Below, one piece after another: positions 23,758-32,602 of a stretch of 42,045 bases of DNA. Each line of letters opens with the position of its first letter. The first letter of the stretch is position 1. The notes below the pieces were generated by a model. It had not been told where the DNA came from, did no database searches, and saw nothing but the letters and a program-made list of their open reading frames with translations. This DNA is from Chloroflexi bacterium UBA5189 (GTDB lineage Bacteria; Chloroflexota; Limnocylindria; Limnocylindrales; CSP1-4). The position numbers and the translations under genes are program-made. The stretch is from the NCBI GenBank assembly GCA_002413045.1, contig DHWF01000044.1, forward strand, positions 70,779 through 112,823, given 5' to 3'.

Positions 23758-24819
23758 ATGATCCAGGCAATCCGGCGCTACGAGATTTCCGAGGCGCAGG
23801 AGCTGGCGATCCGCCGGCTGGCGGTCTCCGGGTTCGTGCTCGTCGTCGTCATCTTTTGCGCGGCGCGGCTGCTCAATGTGTATCCGTGGAACGAGCGCCT
23901 GTTCGACTTGTGGGCGTACTGGTCGACTCGCTTCGGGCTGGACTACGCATCGGCGCGGCCCGGCGCGTCGGGGGCCTACATCTACTCGCCGGCCTTTGCG
24001 CACCTGATCTCGCCGCTCACCGCGCTGCCGCTGCCGGTATTCATGGCGATCTGGACGGCCTTCGTCGCGGCGACCCTGTACTGGCTCGCCGGCTGGCGCT
24101 CGTTCTTCATCAGCCTGTTCATTCCGGTCGTCATGAGCATCGCCATCGGCCAGACCGACCTGCTCATGGCGGCCGCCATCGTGATCGGGTTCCGCTGGCC
24201 GGTCGCCTGGTTCCTGCCGATCGTGACGAAGCTCACGCCGGGAGTCGGGCTGGTCTGGTTCGCGGTTCGACGGGAGTGGCGCTCCCTCACGATCGCCCTC
24301 GCGGCGACGGTGGTGATCGCCGCCGCATCGTTCCTGATCGACCCGCAGGCGTGGCTGGGCTGGTTCGCGATGCTCGGGCGTATGGAATTTCCGGCACCCG
24401 GCGACGGGGTGTATCTGCCGGTGCCGGTGTGGGTCAGGCTGCCGCTCGTCGCCGCACTGATCGTGTGGGGCGCCCGGTCGAATCGCCGGTGGGTCCTGCC
24501 GGTCGGCGTCTGCCTCTCGCTCCCGACGGTCTGGCTCAACACGCCGACGATCCTCGTCGCCATCCTGCCGATGCTGTCGCGCGGCGCCCTGGCCCCCGCC
24601 GGGCGCTGGCTCCGTGCCGGCGGCTCGCCGATCGCCTCGCCGCTCGCGATCCCGTGGTCGAGGTGGCGCCGTCGAGCTCGGCGCGCGGGGCTGGTGTTGC
24701 GTCGCGAGCTCGGCGGGCTATCGGCGTTCGCGGCCGCCGGGTCCGCCGGGTCCGTGCTCGCCGCTCGTGGAGAGTTCGCCAGCCAATCCGGCGATGAGGA
24801 CGGGGTGATCCGGGGGTAA
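23758..24819 (+). CDS. Multi-pass membrane protein, GT87/DUF2029-like glycosyltransferase candidate
   Basis: The 353-residue protein has roughly eight hydrophobic segments, the first at about residues 20-39. A loop after the first segment reads 'DLWAYWSTRFGLDYASARPG' and then YIYSPAF. 'D.W.YW...' followed by 'Y.YSPAFA.L..PL..LP' is the pattern of the GT87 (DUF2029) polyprenyl-phosphate-mannose-dependent transferases, whose Asp in the first loop is catalytic. 'KLTPGVGLVWFAVRREWR' in the middle fits the family. The C-terminal 60 or so residues are basic and probably cytoplasmic. Substrate cannot be told. It starts 18 nt after rnhB. Confidence 0.7.
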   Translation: MIQAIRRYEISEAQELAIRRLAVSGFVLVVVIFCAARLLNVYPWNERLFDLWAYWSTRFGLDYASARPGASGAYIYSPAFAHLISPLTALPLPVFMAIWTAFVAATLYWLAGWRSFFISLFIPVVMSIAIGQTDLLMAAAIVIGFRWPVAWFLPIVTKLTPGVGLVWFAVRREWRSLTIALAATVVIAAASFLIDPQAWLGWFAMLGRMEFPAPGDGVYLPVPVWVRLPLVAALIVWGARSNRRWVLPVGVCLSLPTVWLNTPTILVAILPMLSRGALAPAGRWLRAGGSPIASPLAIPWSRWRRRARRAGLVLRRELGGLSAFAAAGSAGSVLAARGEFASQSGDEDGVIRG

Positions 24820-24889
24820 GCGCGCGGTTGGTCGGCGGCACGTGGTCGCGAACCGCGCGTCGAGCGCGTCGCGCCAGGATCGTCGAGAG

Positions 24890-25264
24890 ATGCGGACAGA
24901 CGCCCAGCGCGCCGGCGACGCCGCCGAGGCGCGCGTCGCCGACCACCTGGCGGGTCTGGGCTGGCGGATCCTCGGGACGCATATCCGCGTCGGTCGCGCC
25001 GAGCTCGATCTCGTGGCGGTCGACCCAGGTCCGCCCAAAGCGCTTGCCATCGTGGAGGTGCGGTGGCGGAGACGTCGCGATTTCGGGTTGCCCGAAGAGA
25101 CCGTTGACGGACGGAAACGAGCCCGACTCCATCGGGCCGGCTACGCACTGCGCGAAACCGGTGCTCTTCCAGGAGGCGATCCTGTGCCCGGGCTGCCGCT
25201 CCGATTTGACCTGGTCGTCGTCGAGCCCGGCGACCGGCTGCGCCACTACCGACACGGCATCTGA
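24890..25264 (+). CDS. yraN: UPF0102 (YraN) family nuclease-like protein
   Basis: The 124-residue protein has the family layout: an N-terminal helix with 'AGDAAEARVADHLAGLGWRIL', then the endonuclease-like core with E-L-D (Glu38 to Asp40), LVAVD and VEVRWR, and a C-terminal 'LRFDLVVVEPGDRLRHY'. This resembles a Holliday-junction resolvase/restriction-endonuclease fold, but activity is not established for most members. It commonly follows rnhB. ATG 24890 was chosen; a GTG at 24842 is in frame but has no ribosome site and adds 16 non-conserved residues. A long non-coding gap follows. Confidence 0.85.
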   Translation: MRTDAQRAGDAAEARVADHLAGLGWRILGTHIRVGRAELDLVAVDPGPPKALAIVEVRWRRRRDFGLPEETVDGRKRARLHRAGYALRETGALPGGDPVPGLPLRFDLVVVEPGDRLRHYRHGI

Positions 25265-25696
25265 ACCGGTCACTATCAAATTTGCCCGGGATGCACGTTG
25301 GTCAAGGTTCGCCGTCCGCCGAGGCGATGATTCGTGCGTGAGAACGCGTTGCGGCCGGAAATGTCGTTGACATCGTGTCGCTGGTTCGTCGAAATGGCGG
25401 GAACTCGCTGACGAAGCTGCATCCGGTGCATATCTGACAGGTTTCGGCGCACCGGCGCTCGGGATGTAGGCCGGACGGGCTGATCGGGACCTCGTGGTAG
25501 ACTCCGCCAGCCGCGGAACCCGTTCCACGGTGTCAACCCGCCCGGTGCTCGACACCAGGTCGAAGACCGGAGCTCACACGCGGACCGTCCCGATCGGGGT
25601 GGTGCCGGCCGGAGCCAAGCGGCGCAGGTCGCGACGGCAACGACGGCTCCCGACGAGGGTCCGCGGCGGATACAACCATCAGGAGGCTGCCCGACC
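25265..25696 (+). other. 432-bp non-coding region with rpsB promoter and leader
   Basis: No convincing gene was seen on either strand; the open frames present lack ribosome sites and family features. The region is less GC-rich than its surroundings. A perfect TTGACA is at 25367-25372 but has only a poor -10 (CGAAAT). A TAGACTCCGCC element at 25498-25508 is the likely rpsB promoter and would leave a leader of roughly 185 nt. AGGAGG at 25681-25686 is the rpsB ribosome site. A leader this long could hold an S2-type autoregulatory structure, but none was identified. Confidence 0.5.
25498..25503 (+). promoter_or_regulatory. Candidate -10 element for the rpsB-tsf-pyrH-frr run
   Basis: TAGACT at 25498-25503 is followed by CCGCC and matches the TAnACTCCG motif before rpmF, ffh and nusA. 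A partial -35 (GGACGG at 25473-25478) is 19 bp upstream. The rpsB start is 194 nt downstream of the end of the element. Confidence 0.45.
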
Positions 25697-26641
25697 GTGC
25701 CGACCATCTCCATGCGCCAGTTGCTCGAGGCCGGTGTCCACTTCGGCCACCAGACCCGCCGCTGGAATCCCAAGATGAAGCCCTTCATCTTCGCGGAGCG
25801 CAACGGCATCCACATCATCGACCTCGCGCAGACCGCGAAGCGGCTCGAGGTCGCCCTCGACTTCGTCCGCGAGACGGTCGCCCGCGGCGACGTGGTCCTC
25901 TTCGTCGGCACCAAGAAGCAGGCCCAGGAGCCGCTCGCCGCCGAGGCGACCCGCGCCGGCATGCCGTACGTCAACAAGCGCTGGCTGGGCGGCATGCTCA
26001 CCAACTTCGTCACGATCAAGAAGCGGATCGGCCTCATGGACCAGCTCGAGGCCCGGCAGCAGGCCGGTGATCTCGATCGGCTGCCCAAGAAGGAGGCCGC
26101 GAAGCTCACCGAGGAGCTCGCCCGGCTGCAGCTGATGCTCGGCGGCATCCGCAAGATGAAGCGCGTCCCCGGCGCCATCTTCATCGTCGACCCGCACCGC
26201 GAGCGCATCGCCGTGACCGAGGCCAACCGCCTCGAGATCCCGGTCGTCGGCACGGGCGACACGAATGTCGACCCGGACGAGCTCGACTACATCATCCCGG
26301 CCAACGACGACGCGATCCGCGCGATCCGGCTGCTGTGCTCGCTCGTCGCGGACGCGGCGATCGAGGGCGCCCAGGAGCGCGCGAGCCGGGCGGTCGAGCC
26401 CGAGGTCGAGCCGCTGGAGGAGCCCACCTACGACGGCGTCGACACGACCGACGAGCTCGTGGCGGCCCTCGCCGGTGGCGCGGCCCTCAGCTTCGCCCCG
26501 GACGACGAGGAGGACCTCCTGCCCGGCGTCCCGGTGGCCCCGGCGGCCCCCGAGGGCGAGGGCGCGACGCCCGAGGAGATCGCTGCCGAGCTTGCCCGCG
26601 AAGCGGCGGAGGCCGCGACCCGCGACGCCACCCCGGCCTGA
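25697..26641 (+). CDS. rpsB: 30S ribosomal protein S2, with acidic C-terminal extension
   Basis: The S2 signatures are clear: 'LLEAGVHFGHQTRRWNPKM', 'GIHIIDLAQT', 'VNKRWLGGMLTNF', and 'NVDPDELDYIIPANDDAIRAI'. The protein has 314 residues, about 75 more than the usual S2. The extra part, from about residue 236, is an Ala/Glu/Asp/Pro-rich tail with no recognisable domain. The GTG start has AGGAGG 10 nt upstream. tsf follows after 95 nt. Confidence 0.97.
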   Translation: MPTISMRQLLEAGVHFGHQTRRWNPKMKPFIFAERNGIHIIDLAQTAKRLEVALDFVRETVARGDVVLFVGTKKQAQEPLAAEATRAGMPYVNKRWLGGMLTNFVTIKKRIGLMDQLEARQQAGDLDRLPKKEAAKLTEELARLQLMLGGIRKMKRVPGAIFIVDPHRERIAVTEANRLEIPVVGTGDTNVDPDELDYIIPANDDAIRAIRLLCSLVADAAIEGAQERASRAVEPEVEPLEEPTYDGVDTTDELVAALAGGAALSFAPDDEEDLLPGVPVAPAAPEGEGATPEEIAAELAREAAEAATRDATPA

Positions 26642-26736
26642 TCCGGCCGACGTCCAGAGGCGTCGCCCGACCACCAACCGACCACCCCTGCGGGCCGAAC
26701 ATGCCCGCGCACGAACAGAGGAGCACGAGCACCTAC

Positions 26737-27342
26737 ATGGCTGAGATCACCGCGGCGATGGTCCGCGAGCTTCGCGAGCGCACGAGCGCCGGGATGATGG
26801 ACTGCAAGCGCGCCCTCGACGAGGCCGCCGGCGACATGGACAAGGCAACCTCGCTCCTCCGGGAGCGGGGCCTGGCCGCGGCCGCGAAGAAGGCCGGCCG
26901 CGAGGCGCGCGAGGGCCTCATCTCGAGCTACATCCACACTGGCGGCCGCGTCGGCGTGCTGATCGAGGTCAACTGCGAGACCGACTTCGTCGCGCGGACT
27001 GAGCAGTTCCAGCAGCTCGTTCGGAACCTCGCGGTCCAGGTCGCGGCGACGTACCCGCGCTGGGTCGCGATCGAGGACATCCCCGCCGACGTGGCCGAGG
27101 CGAAACGCGCCGAGATCCTTGCGGCGTCGGACGTCGAGGGCAAGCCGGACAACGTTCGCGAGAGCATCGCGACCGGCCGGCTCAAGAAGTGGTACTCGGA
27201 GCCGGGCGGCGTGCTGCTCGAGCAGCCATTCCGCGACAGTGAGCAGACCGTCAGCGCCCTCGTCACCGAGGCGATCGCGACCATCGGCGAGAACATCCAG
27301 GTCAGCCGCTTCGCGCGCTATGCGCTCGGGGAGGACAAGTGA
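26737..27342 (+). CDS. tsf: Elongation factor Ts, short form
   Basis: EF-Ts exchanges GDP for GTP on EF-Tu. The 201-residue protein is the short bacterial form, as in Thermus, rather than the 290-residue E. coli form. It starts 'ITAAMVRELRERTSAGMMDCK', has the EF-Tu-contacting 'CETDFVART', a core, and ends 'NIQVSRFARYALGE'. ATG 26737 was chosen from the family start; an ATG at 26701 is in frame but adds 12 non-conserved residues. AGAGGAG (26717-26723) is 13 nt upstream. The stop overlaps pyrH by 4 nt. Confidence 0.96.
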   Translation: MAEITAAMVRELRERTSAGMMDCKRALDEAAGDMDKATSLLRERGLAAAAKKAGREAREGLISSYIHTGGRVGVLIEVNCETDFVARTEQFQQLVRNLAVQVAATYPRWVAIEDIPADVAEAKRAEILAASDVEGKPDNVRESIATGRLKKWYSEPGGVLLEQPFRDSEQTVSALVTEAIATIGENIQVSRFARYALGEDK

Positions 27343-28103
27343 GCGACGGCCCGGCCGGTCGTGATTCACGCGGTTCGACCCGCTACGGGCGGATCCTCCT
27401 GAAGCTGTCCGGCGAGGCGCTCCTCGGCAACCGCCAGTACGGCGTGGATCCGGCCGTCTGCGCGTTCATCGCGCAGCAGGTCGCCGAGGTCCGCGGTCAG
27501 GGCGTGGAGGTCGGCATCGTCGTCGGTGGCGGCAACATCTTCCGCGGCCTGTCCGCCGCGGCGCAGGGCATGGACCGCGCGACCGGGGACTACATCGGCA
27601 TGCTCGCGACCGTCATGAACGGCCTCGCGCTCCAGGACGCGGTCGAGCGCACCAACACGCCGACACGGGTCATGAGCGCGATCGCCATGAACGAGATCGC
27701 CGAGCCGTACATCCGGCGCCGCGCGGTGCGCCACATCGAGAAGGGCCGCGTCGTGATCTTCGTGGCCGGCACCGGCAACCCGTACTTCACGACCGATACC
27801 GCTGCCGCCCTGCGCGCCGTCGAGATCGGTGCCGAGGTCCTGATGAAGGCCACCAAGGTTGACGGGGTCTACGATGCCGATCCGATGACGGTCCCCGGAG
27901 CGCATCGATACGAGCGGCTCGAGTATGCCGACCTGCTGCGCGACCAGCTCAAGGTGCTGGACGGCGCGGCCGTATCCCTGTGCATGGAGAACGACCTGCC
28001 GATCGTCGTGTTCGACCTGAACGGCCCGGACAACATCTCGCGGGTCGCCGCGGGCCAGCCCGTGGGCACATTGATCGCCGGACCCGTGGCGGCCCACGCA
28101 TGA
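27339..28103 (+). CDS. pyrH: UMP kinase
   Basis: PyrH phosphorylates UMP to UDP. The 254-residue protein shows the amino-acid-kinase fold: 'RILLKLSGEALLG', 'IVVGGGNIFRG', 'DYIGMLATVMNGLALQDA', 'VVIFVAGTGNPYFTTD', and 'KVDGVYDADP'. A short charged N-terminal leader of about 15 residues precedes the core. The GTG start overlaps tsf by 4 nt, and the stop overlaps frr by 4 nt. This is the conserved rpsB-tsf-pyrH-frr order. Confidence 0.98.
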   Translation: MSDGPAGRDSRGSTRYGRILLKLSGEALLGNRQYGVDPAVCAFIAQQVAEVRGQGVEVGIVVGGGNIFRGLSAAAQGMDRATGDYIGMLATVMNGLALQDAVERTNTPTRVMSAIAMNEIAEPYIRRRAVRHIEKGRVVIFVAGTGNPYFTTDTAAALRAVEIGAEVLMKATKVDGVYDADPMTVPGAHRYERLEYADLLRDQLKVLDGAAVSLCMENDLPIVVFDLNGPDNISRVAAGQPVGTLIAGPVAAHA

Positions 28104-28657
28104 GCAACGACGTCATCACCTCGGCTGACCACAAGATGGCCCGCGCCGTCGAGGTCATGGAGCGCGATCTGGGCTCGATCCGGACCGGCCGCGCCTCGAC
28201 CGGGCTCGTCGAGCGCATCCACGTCGACTACTACGGGACCCAGACGCCGCTCAACCAGCTCGCCGGGATCAGCATCCCCGAGCCGCACCAGATCGTGATC
28301 CAGCCGTGGGATCGGAGCGTCCTGGGGGCGATCGAGCGCGCCATCACGAAGAGCGACATCGGGCTCACCCCGAACGTCGACAGCAACGTGGTCCGCCTGA
28401 ACATCCCCGCTCTGACCGAGGAGCGCCGGCACGACCTCGTCCGCCAGGTCCACAAGCGCATGGAGGAGGCGCGGGTCGAGATCCGCAACCTCCGGCGCGA
28501 CGCCGCCGATCACCTGAAGAAGCTCGAGAAGGACGGCGACATCGGCACCGACGAGAGCCACAAGCTCCTCGACACGCTCCAGAAGACCACCGATCGCCAC
28601 ATCGCCGAGGTCGAGCGGGTCGGCGCGGCCAAGGAGCAGGAGGTCCTCGAGGTCTAG
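28100..28657 (+). CDS. frr: Ribosome recycling factor
   Basis: RRF splits post-termination ribosomes with EF-G. The 185-residue length is exactly typical. 'DLGSIRTGRAST', 'VDYYGTQTPLNQLA', 'IQPWDRSVLGAIERAI', 'DSNVVRLNIPALTEERR' and the closing long helix 'VRQVHKRMEEARVEIRN' are all present. The ATG overlaps pyrH by 4 nt. The last base of its TAG is the first base of the uppS GTG. Confidence 0.98.
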   Translation: MSNDVITSADHKMARAVEVMERDLGSIRTGRASTGLVERIHVDYYGTQTPLNQLAGISIPEPHQIVIQPWDRSVLGAIERAITKSDIGLTPNVDSNVVRLNIPALTEERRHDLVRQVHKRMEEARVEIRNLRRDAADHLKKLEKDGDIGTDESHKLLDTLQKTTDRHIAEVERVGAAKEQEVLEV

Positions 28658-29457
28658 TGGCGCGTGCGCCGCTGATCCGCCCGACCGACGCTCCGCCACG
28701 GGCGCACGAAGTCGAGGCAGCTCTCGCCGTCCCCACCCGTCCCAATGCCGTCACGGCCTCGCGCAAGCAGCGCGCCGAGGCGCCGAACCACGTCGCGATC
28801 ATCATGGACGGCAACCGTCGCTGGGCCCGCGGGCGCGGCGTCTCCGAGCTCGACGGCCACGCCGCCGGCGTCGAGGCGATTCGCGAGATCCTGCGCCACG
28901 CGGTGCGGCGCGGCATCCCCGTGCTGACCCTGTACGCCTTCAGTCGCGAGAACTGGGCCCGGACGGACGCCGAGGTGGTCGGCCTGTTCGGGTTGCTCGA
29001 ATCGGCGATCCGGAGCGAGACGGACGAGCTCCGCGCGCAGGGCGTCCGGGTGATGCTCCTCGGGCGCCTGGACGAGCTGCCGGCAGCAACGCGAGCGTCG
29101 ATCGAGTCCGCCCTCTCGGCCACGGCCGGCGGTGATCGACTCCTGCTCAATATCGCATTCAACTACGCCGGCCGCACCGAGCTCGTCGATGCCGTCCGCC
29201 GGATCATCCGGTCCGGCGCCAGTCCCGAGTCGATCGACGAGGACGCGATCGCTTCGGCGCTGTATACGGCGGGCCTGCCCGATCCCGATCTCGTGATCCG
29301 GACCGGAGGAGAGCAGCGCCTCTCGAACTTCCTCATCTGGCAGTCGGCTTACGCGGAGCTGATCAGCAGCGACACGTTGTGGCCTGACTTCGGTCCCGCG
29401 GACCTCGACGCAGCCCTGGCGGAGTACGCCAGCCGGACCCGCCGTTTCGGGCGCTGA
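28657..29457 (+). CDS. uppS: Isoprenyl transferase (undecaprenyl diphosphate synthase type)
   Basis: UppS adds isoprene units in cis to make the C55 lipid carrier for cell-wall sugars. The 266-residue protein has the catalytic IIMDGNRRWARGRG (Asp51), 'LYAFSRENWART', 'NIAFNYAGRTELVDA' and 'RTGGEQRLSNFLIWQSAYAEL', in the family order. The start, GTG 28657 (TAGTG overlap with frr), leaves about 43 residues before the conserved core, longer than usual; no alternative canonical start in frame was found closer. cdsA follows after 4 nt, as in most bacteria. Confidence 0.96.
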   Translation: MARAPLIRPTDAPPRAHEVEAALAVPTRPNAVTASRKQRAEAPNHVAIIMDGNRRWARGRGVSELDGHAAGVEAIREILRHAVRRGIPVLTLYAFSRENWARTDAEVVGLFGLLESAIRSETDELRAQGVRVMLLGRLDELPAATRASIESALSATAGGDRLLLNIAFNYAGRTELVDAVRRIIRSGASPESIDEDAIASALYTAGLPDPDLVIRTGGEQRLSNFLIWQSAYAELISSDTLWPDFGPADLDAALAEYASRTRRFGR

Positions 29458-29461
29458 TCGG

Positions 29462-30292
29462 ATGCTCCGTGATCGCGCCCGCAGTGCCGCGATCCTGGTT
29501 CCGCCCCTGCTCGTCGCGATGTGGCTGGGCGGGCCGTGGATCGCACTCGTCGTCGGTCTCGCGGTCGTCCTCGCAGCCAGGGAGCTGTTCCGGCTCCTGA
29601 CCGCGGCCGGCCACCACTCGATGCCGATGCTCGGCATCGTGCTCGCCGTCGTCGTGGCGCTCGGTGATTCGGTGAAGGTGCTGCCCGGTGGCTCGGGGCT
29701 CCTGCTGGCGAGCCTCGGCATCGTGCTCGTGGGCACGGGTGCGCTGACCCGCCTCGATCCGCGCGAGGGCCTGGCGGTCTTCGCGACGACGACGTTCGGC
29801 GCCCTGTACGTCGGGATGCTCGGGTTCGTCGTCCGCCTGTCGACGACCGATTCGCCGGTCGACCCGGCCGCGATCCTCGGCTTCCTCGGGCCGGAGCGTG
29901 CCTGGATCCTGGCGTTGGTGCTCGTGGTGTGGGCGTTCGACACCTTCGCGTACTTCACCGGCCGCCGCTTCGGCAAGCGGCCGTTCATGCACCACATCTC
30001 GCCGTCGAAGACGCTCGAGGGCGTCGGCGGCGGGCTGGGCGCCGCGGGCATCGTCGGCGCGCTGTTCGTGGCGGCCCTGGGGCGGCCGTGGCTCGCCGGT
30101 CTCGTGTTCGGCGTCGTCCTCGCGGCGGCGGCGCAGGCCGGCGACCTGGTGGAATCGATGCTGAAGCGGGCCGCCGGTTCGAAGGAGTCCGGCACGCTGA
30201 TCCCGGGCCACGGCGGCATGCTCGACCGGGTCGACTCGTTCCTGTTCGCGGCACCCGTGGCGTACTTCTATGTCGTCAGCGTCCTCCACTGA
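29462..30292 (+). CDS. cdsA: Phosphatidate cytidylyltransferase
   Basis: CdsA makes CDP-diacylglycerol from phosphatidate and CTP. The 276-residue membrane protein has about seven hydrophobic segments. The family signature near the C-terminus is intact: 'SMLKRAAGSKESGTLIPGHG' followed by GMLDRVDS, with the acidic pair that binds metal. 'DTFAYFTGRRFGKRPF' and 'ISPSKTLEG' are also typical. It overlaps the start of dxr by 23 nt. Confidence 0.97.
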   Translation: MLRDRARSAAILVPPLLVAMWLGGPWIALVVGLAVVLAARELFRLLTAAGHHSMPMLGIVLAVVVALGDSVKVLPGGSGLLLASLGIVLVGTGALTRLDPREGLAVFATTTFGALYVGMLGFVVRLSTTDSPVDPAAILGFLGPERAWILALVLVVWAFDTFAYFTGRRFGKRPFMHHISPSKTLEGVGGGLGAAGIVGALFVAALGRPWLAGLVFGVVLAAAAQAGDLVESMLKRAAGSKESGTLIPGHGGMLDRVDSFLFAAPVAYFYVVSVLH

Positions 30293-31514
30293 CCCGTCGC
30301 CGCGGCGGCGCGGCGTCGCCCTGCTGGGTTCGACGGGTTCGATCGGGCAGCAGGCCCTCGATGTCCTCGACGCCGATCCGTCGTTCCGCGTCGTTGCGCT
30401 GGCCGCTGGCCGCAACGCCGCCGAGCTGGGTGCCCAGGCGAGGCGGTACAGCCCGGCCGCCGTCGCCCTCACGGACCCCGACGCGGTCCGCGAGCTCGCT
30501 GGTCTCGTCCCGGCGGGCACGACCATCCTCGCCGGTGCCGACGCGTTGATCGAGCTCGCGACGCGGGACGACGTCGACCTCGTCGTCGTCGGGACCGGCG
30601 GGGTCGTCAGCCTTCGCCCGGTCCTGGCCGCGCTCGCCGCCGGCAAGGTCGTCGCGACCGCGAACAAGGAGACGCTCGTGGCCGGCGGGCACCTCGTGAT
30701 GCCGCTGGCGAAGGAGCGCGCCGCGGGCCGGGCGGCGGTGGATCCCGCCGATCCGCTCGCGAGCCCGCTCGGCTGGCTGCGTCCGATCGACTCGGAGCAC
30801 TCCGCGATCTGGCAGAGCCTCGTCGGCGAACGACTATCGACGGTCGCACGACTGATCCTGACCGCCTCGGGGGGCCCGTTCCTGGACCTGCCCGCCGACG
30901 CGTTCGCGGCGATCACCCCGGAGCGCGCACTGCGCCACCCTACGTGGAGCATGGGCGCCAAGATCACCATCGATTCGGCGACCCTCGCGAACAAGGGCCT
31001 GGAGGTCATCGAGGCGCGCTGGCTCTACGATGTCGGGTACGAGCAGATCGACGTCGTGATCCATCCGCAGTCGGTCGTGCACTCCGCCGTCCAGTTCGTG
31101 GACGGCTCCATCAAGGCGCAGCTTGGCACGCCCGACATGCGACTCCCGATCCAATACGCGCTCACCTACCCGGACCGCCGGCCGTCGCCGGCAGCTCCCG
31201 CGGACCTCGTCGCGCTGGCGCGGCTGGACTTCCGCGCGCCAGACACCGCGCGCTTCCCGGCGCTGCGCATCGCGCGGGAGGCGGGCGTGCTGGGACCCCG
31301 AGCCACGGCCGCGCTGATCGCCGCGGATGATGTGGCTGTCGCGCGCTTCCTGGCGGGCAGCCTCGACTTCCCGGGCATCCCGCGGCTGCTCGAAGCGGCG
31401 GTGACGCGGTTCGGCACGCCGACCGGCGCCGACCCCGATCTCGACGACCTCGTCGCGCTCGACGCGGACGTTCGCGCGGCGTTCGCCACGGCCGCGATGG
31501 GGGCGTTCGCCTGA
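30270..31514 (+). CDS. dxr: 1-deoxy-D-xylulose 5-phosphate reductoisomerase
   Basis: Dxr (IspC) makes MEP, the committed step of the non-mevalonate isoprenoid pathway. The 414-residue protein has the NADPH site GSTGSIG at residues 20-26, 'ATANKETLVAGG', the substrate/metal loop DSEHSAIWQ from residue 174, 'LTASGGPFLD', and 'MGAKITIDSATLANKGLEVI'. All expected motifs are intact. The ATG lies 23 nt inside the cdsA 3' end. The rseP ATG overlaps its stop by 1 nt. Confidence 0.98.
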   Translation: MSSASSTDPSPRRRGVALLGSTGSIGQQALDVLDADPSFRVVALAAGRNAAELGAQARRYSPAAVALTDPDAVRELAGLVPAGTTILAGADALIELATRDDVDLVVVGTGGVVSLRPVLAALAAGKVVATANKETLVAGGHLVMPLAKERAAGRAAVDPADPLASPLGWLRPIDSEHSAIWQSLVGERLSTVARLILTASGGPFLDLPADAFAAITPERALRHPTWSMGAKITIDSATLANKGLEVIEARWLYDVGYEQIDVVIHPQSVVHSAVQFVDGSIKAQLGTPDMRLPIQYALTYPDRRPSPAAPADLVALARLDFRAPDTARFPALRIAREAGVLGPRATAALIAADDVAVARFLAGSLDFPGIPRLLEAAVTRFGTPTGADPDLDDLVALDADVRAAFATAAMGAFA

Positions 31515-32602
31515 TGGACGGCGTGCTCTACACCCTCCTCGCGATCTTCCTGTTCGTGTTCATCCTGGGCGGGCTCGTGCTCGTCCACGAGCTCGGACAC
31601 TACCTGACGGCCCGGCGGTTCGACGTCCGCGTCCTGGAGTTCGGCATCGGCTTCCCGCCGCGCGCGAAGGTCTTGCGCGCGAAGGGCGAGACCCTGTGGA
31701 CGCTCAACTGGCTGCCGATCGGCGGCTTCGTCCGCCTCGACGGCGAGGATGGCGACGCGGCGTCCGACCCGCGCTCGTTTGCCGCCAAGCCGCTGCGCGT
31801 TCGACTGACGATCCTCGTGGCGGGCGTCGCGATGAACGTCGCCGTCGCGTTCGTCATCTTCTTCGCGATTGCCCTGCTGGCGACGCCGGTCACGAACGTC
31901 CGCATCGGCCAGGTCGAGGCGAGCTCGCCGGCGGCCGCCGCCGGACTCCAGGCCGGGGACGAGATCGTCCGGGTCAATGGCCAGCAGTTCGACATCTTCG
32001 GCGGCGGCGACGTGACCTCGACGCTGCGGGCCGATGCGGGCCAGACGGTCACGATCACCCTGCGCGGAGCGGACGGCACCCAGCGGGACGTCTCGGTCAA
32101 GCTCCGCCCGGCGTCGGAGCTGAGCGACACGCGAGGCGCCCTCGGGATCCAGGTCAGCGATCGGCCCGTGACGTACATCGGCCACGACCTCGGCACCTCG
32201 GTCGGAATCGCCGGCAATGAGCTCGGGCGCTGGGGCGGCCTGATCGTCCGCGGACTCGGGGACCTTGTCGGCGGCTTCTTCAAGGACCCGACCGCAGCGC
32301 CGCCGGCCTCCGGCCCCGTTGGAATCGCCGTGTCCCTCGCCGACATCCTCCTGAATGCCGGCCCGATCCTGCTCCTGTACGTGGCCGGGATCCTGTCGAT
32401 CAACCTGGCCGTCGTGAACATCCTGCCGTTGCCACCGCTCGACGGCGGGCGGATGGCCGTGCTCGTGATCAAGCGCGTCTTCGGGCAGCGGGTGGGCCTG
32501 CGTGCCGAGCGCATCACCTATGCGATCGGCGCGGTCTTCCTGCTCGTCTTCGTGCTGTGGATCACGGGCTTCGACATCGCGCGCCTGGGCTCGACGCCAT
32601 GA
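31514..32602 (+). CDS. rseP: RseP/RasP-type site-2 intramembrane metalloprotease
   Basis: These proteases cut membrane-embedded anti-sigma factors and signal-peptide remnants. The 362-residue protein has the zinc motif HELGH at residues 25-29 in the first membrane segment, one PDZ domain ('VEASSPAAAAGLQAGDEIV', about residues 135-200) and the third metal ligand in 'PLPPLDGGR' (Asp310) within a C-terminal membrane segment. Four hydrophobic helices are visible. It lies between dxr and ispG, the standard context. Confidence 0.97.
   Translation: MDGVLYTLLAIFLFVFILGGLVLVHELGHYLTARRFDVRVLEFGIGFPPRAKVLRAKGETLWTLNWLPIGGFVRLDGEDGDAASDPRSFAAKPLRVRLTILVAGVAMNVAVAFVIFFAIALLATPVTNVRIGQVEASSPAAAAGLQAGDEIVRVNGQQFDIFGGGDVTSTLRADAGQTVTITLRGADGTQRDVSVKLRPASELSDTRGALGIQVSDRPVTYIGHDLGTSVGIAGNELGRWGGLIVRGLGDLVGGFFKDPTAAPPASGPVGIAVSLADILLNAGPILLLYVAGILSINLAVVNILPLPPLDGGRMAVLVIKRVFGQRVGLRAERITYAIGAVFLLVFVLWITGFDIARLGSTP

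Noticed and set aside
25367..25395. Perfect TTGACA at 25367 as the rpsB promoter
   Set aside because: No acceptable -10 lies 16-18 bp downstream (CGAAAT only), and the TAGACTCCGCC element closer to rpsB matches other gaps in the window.
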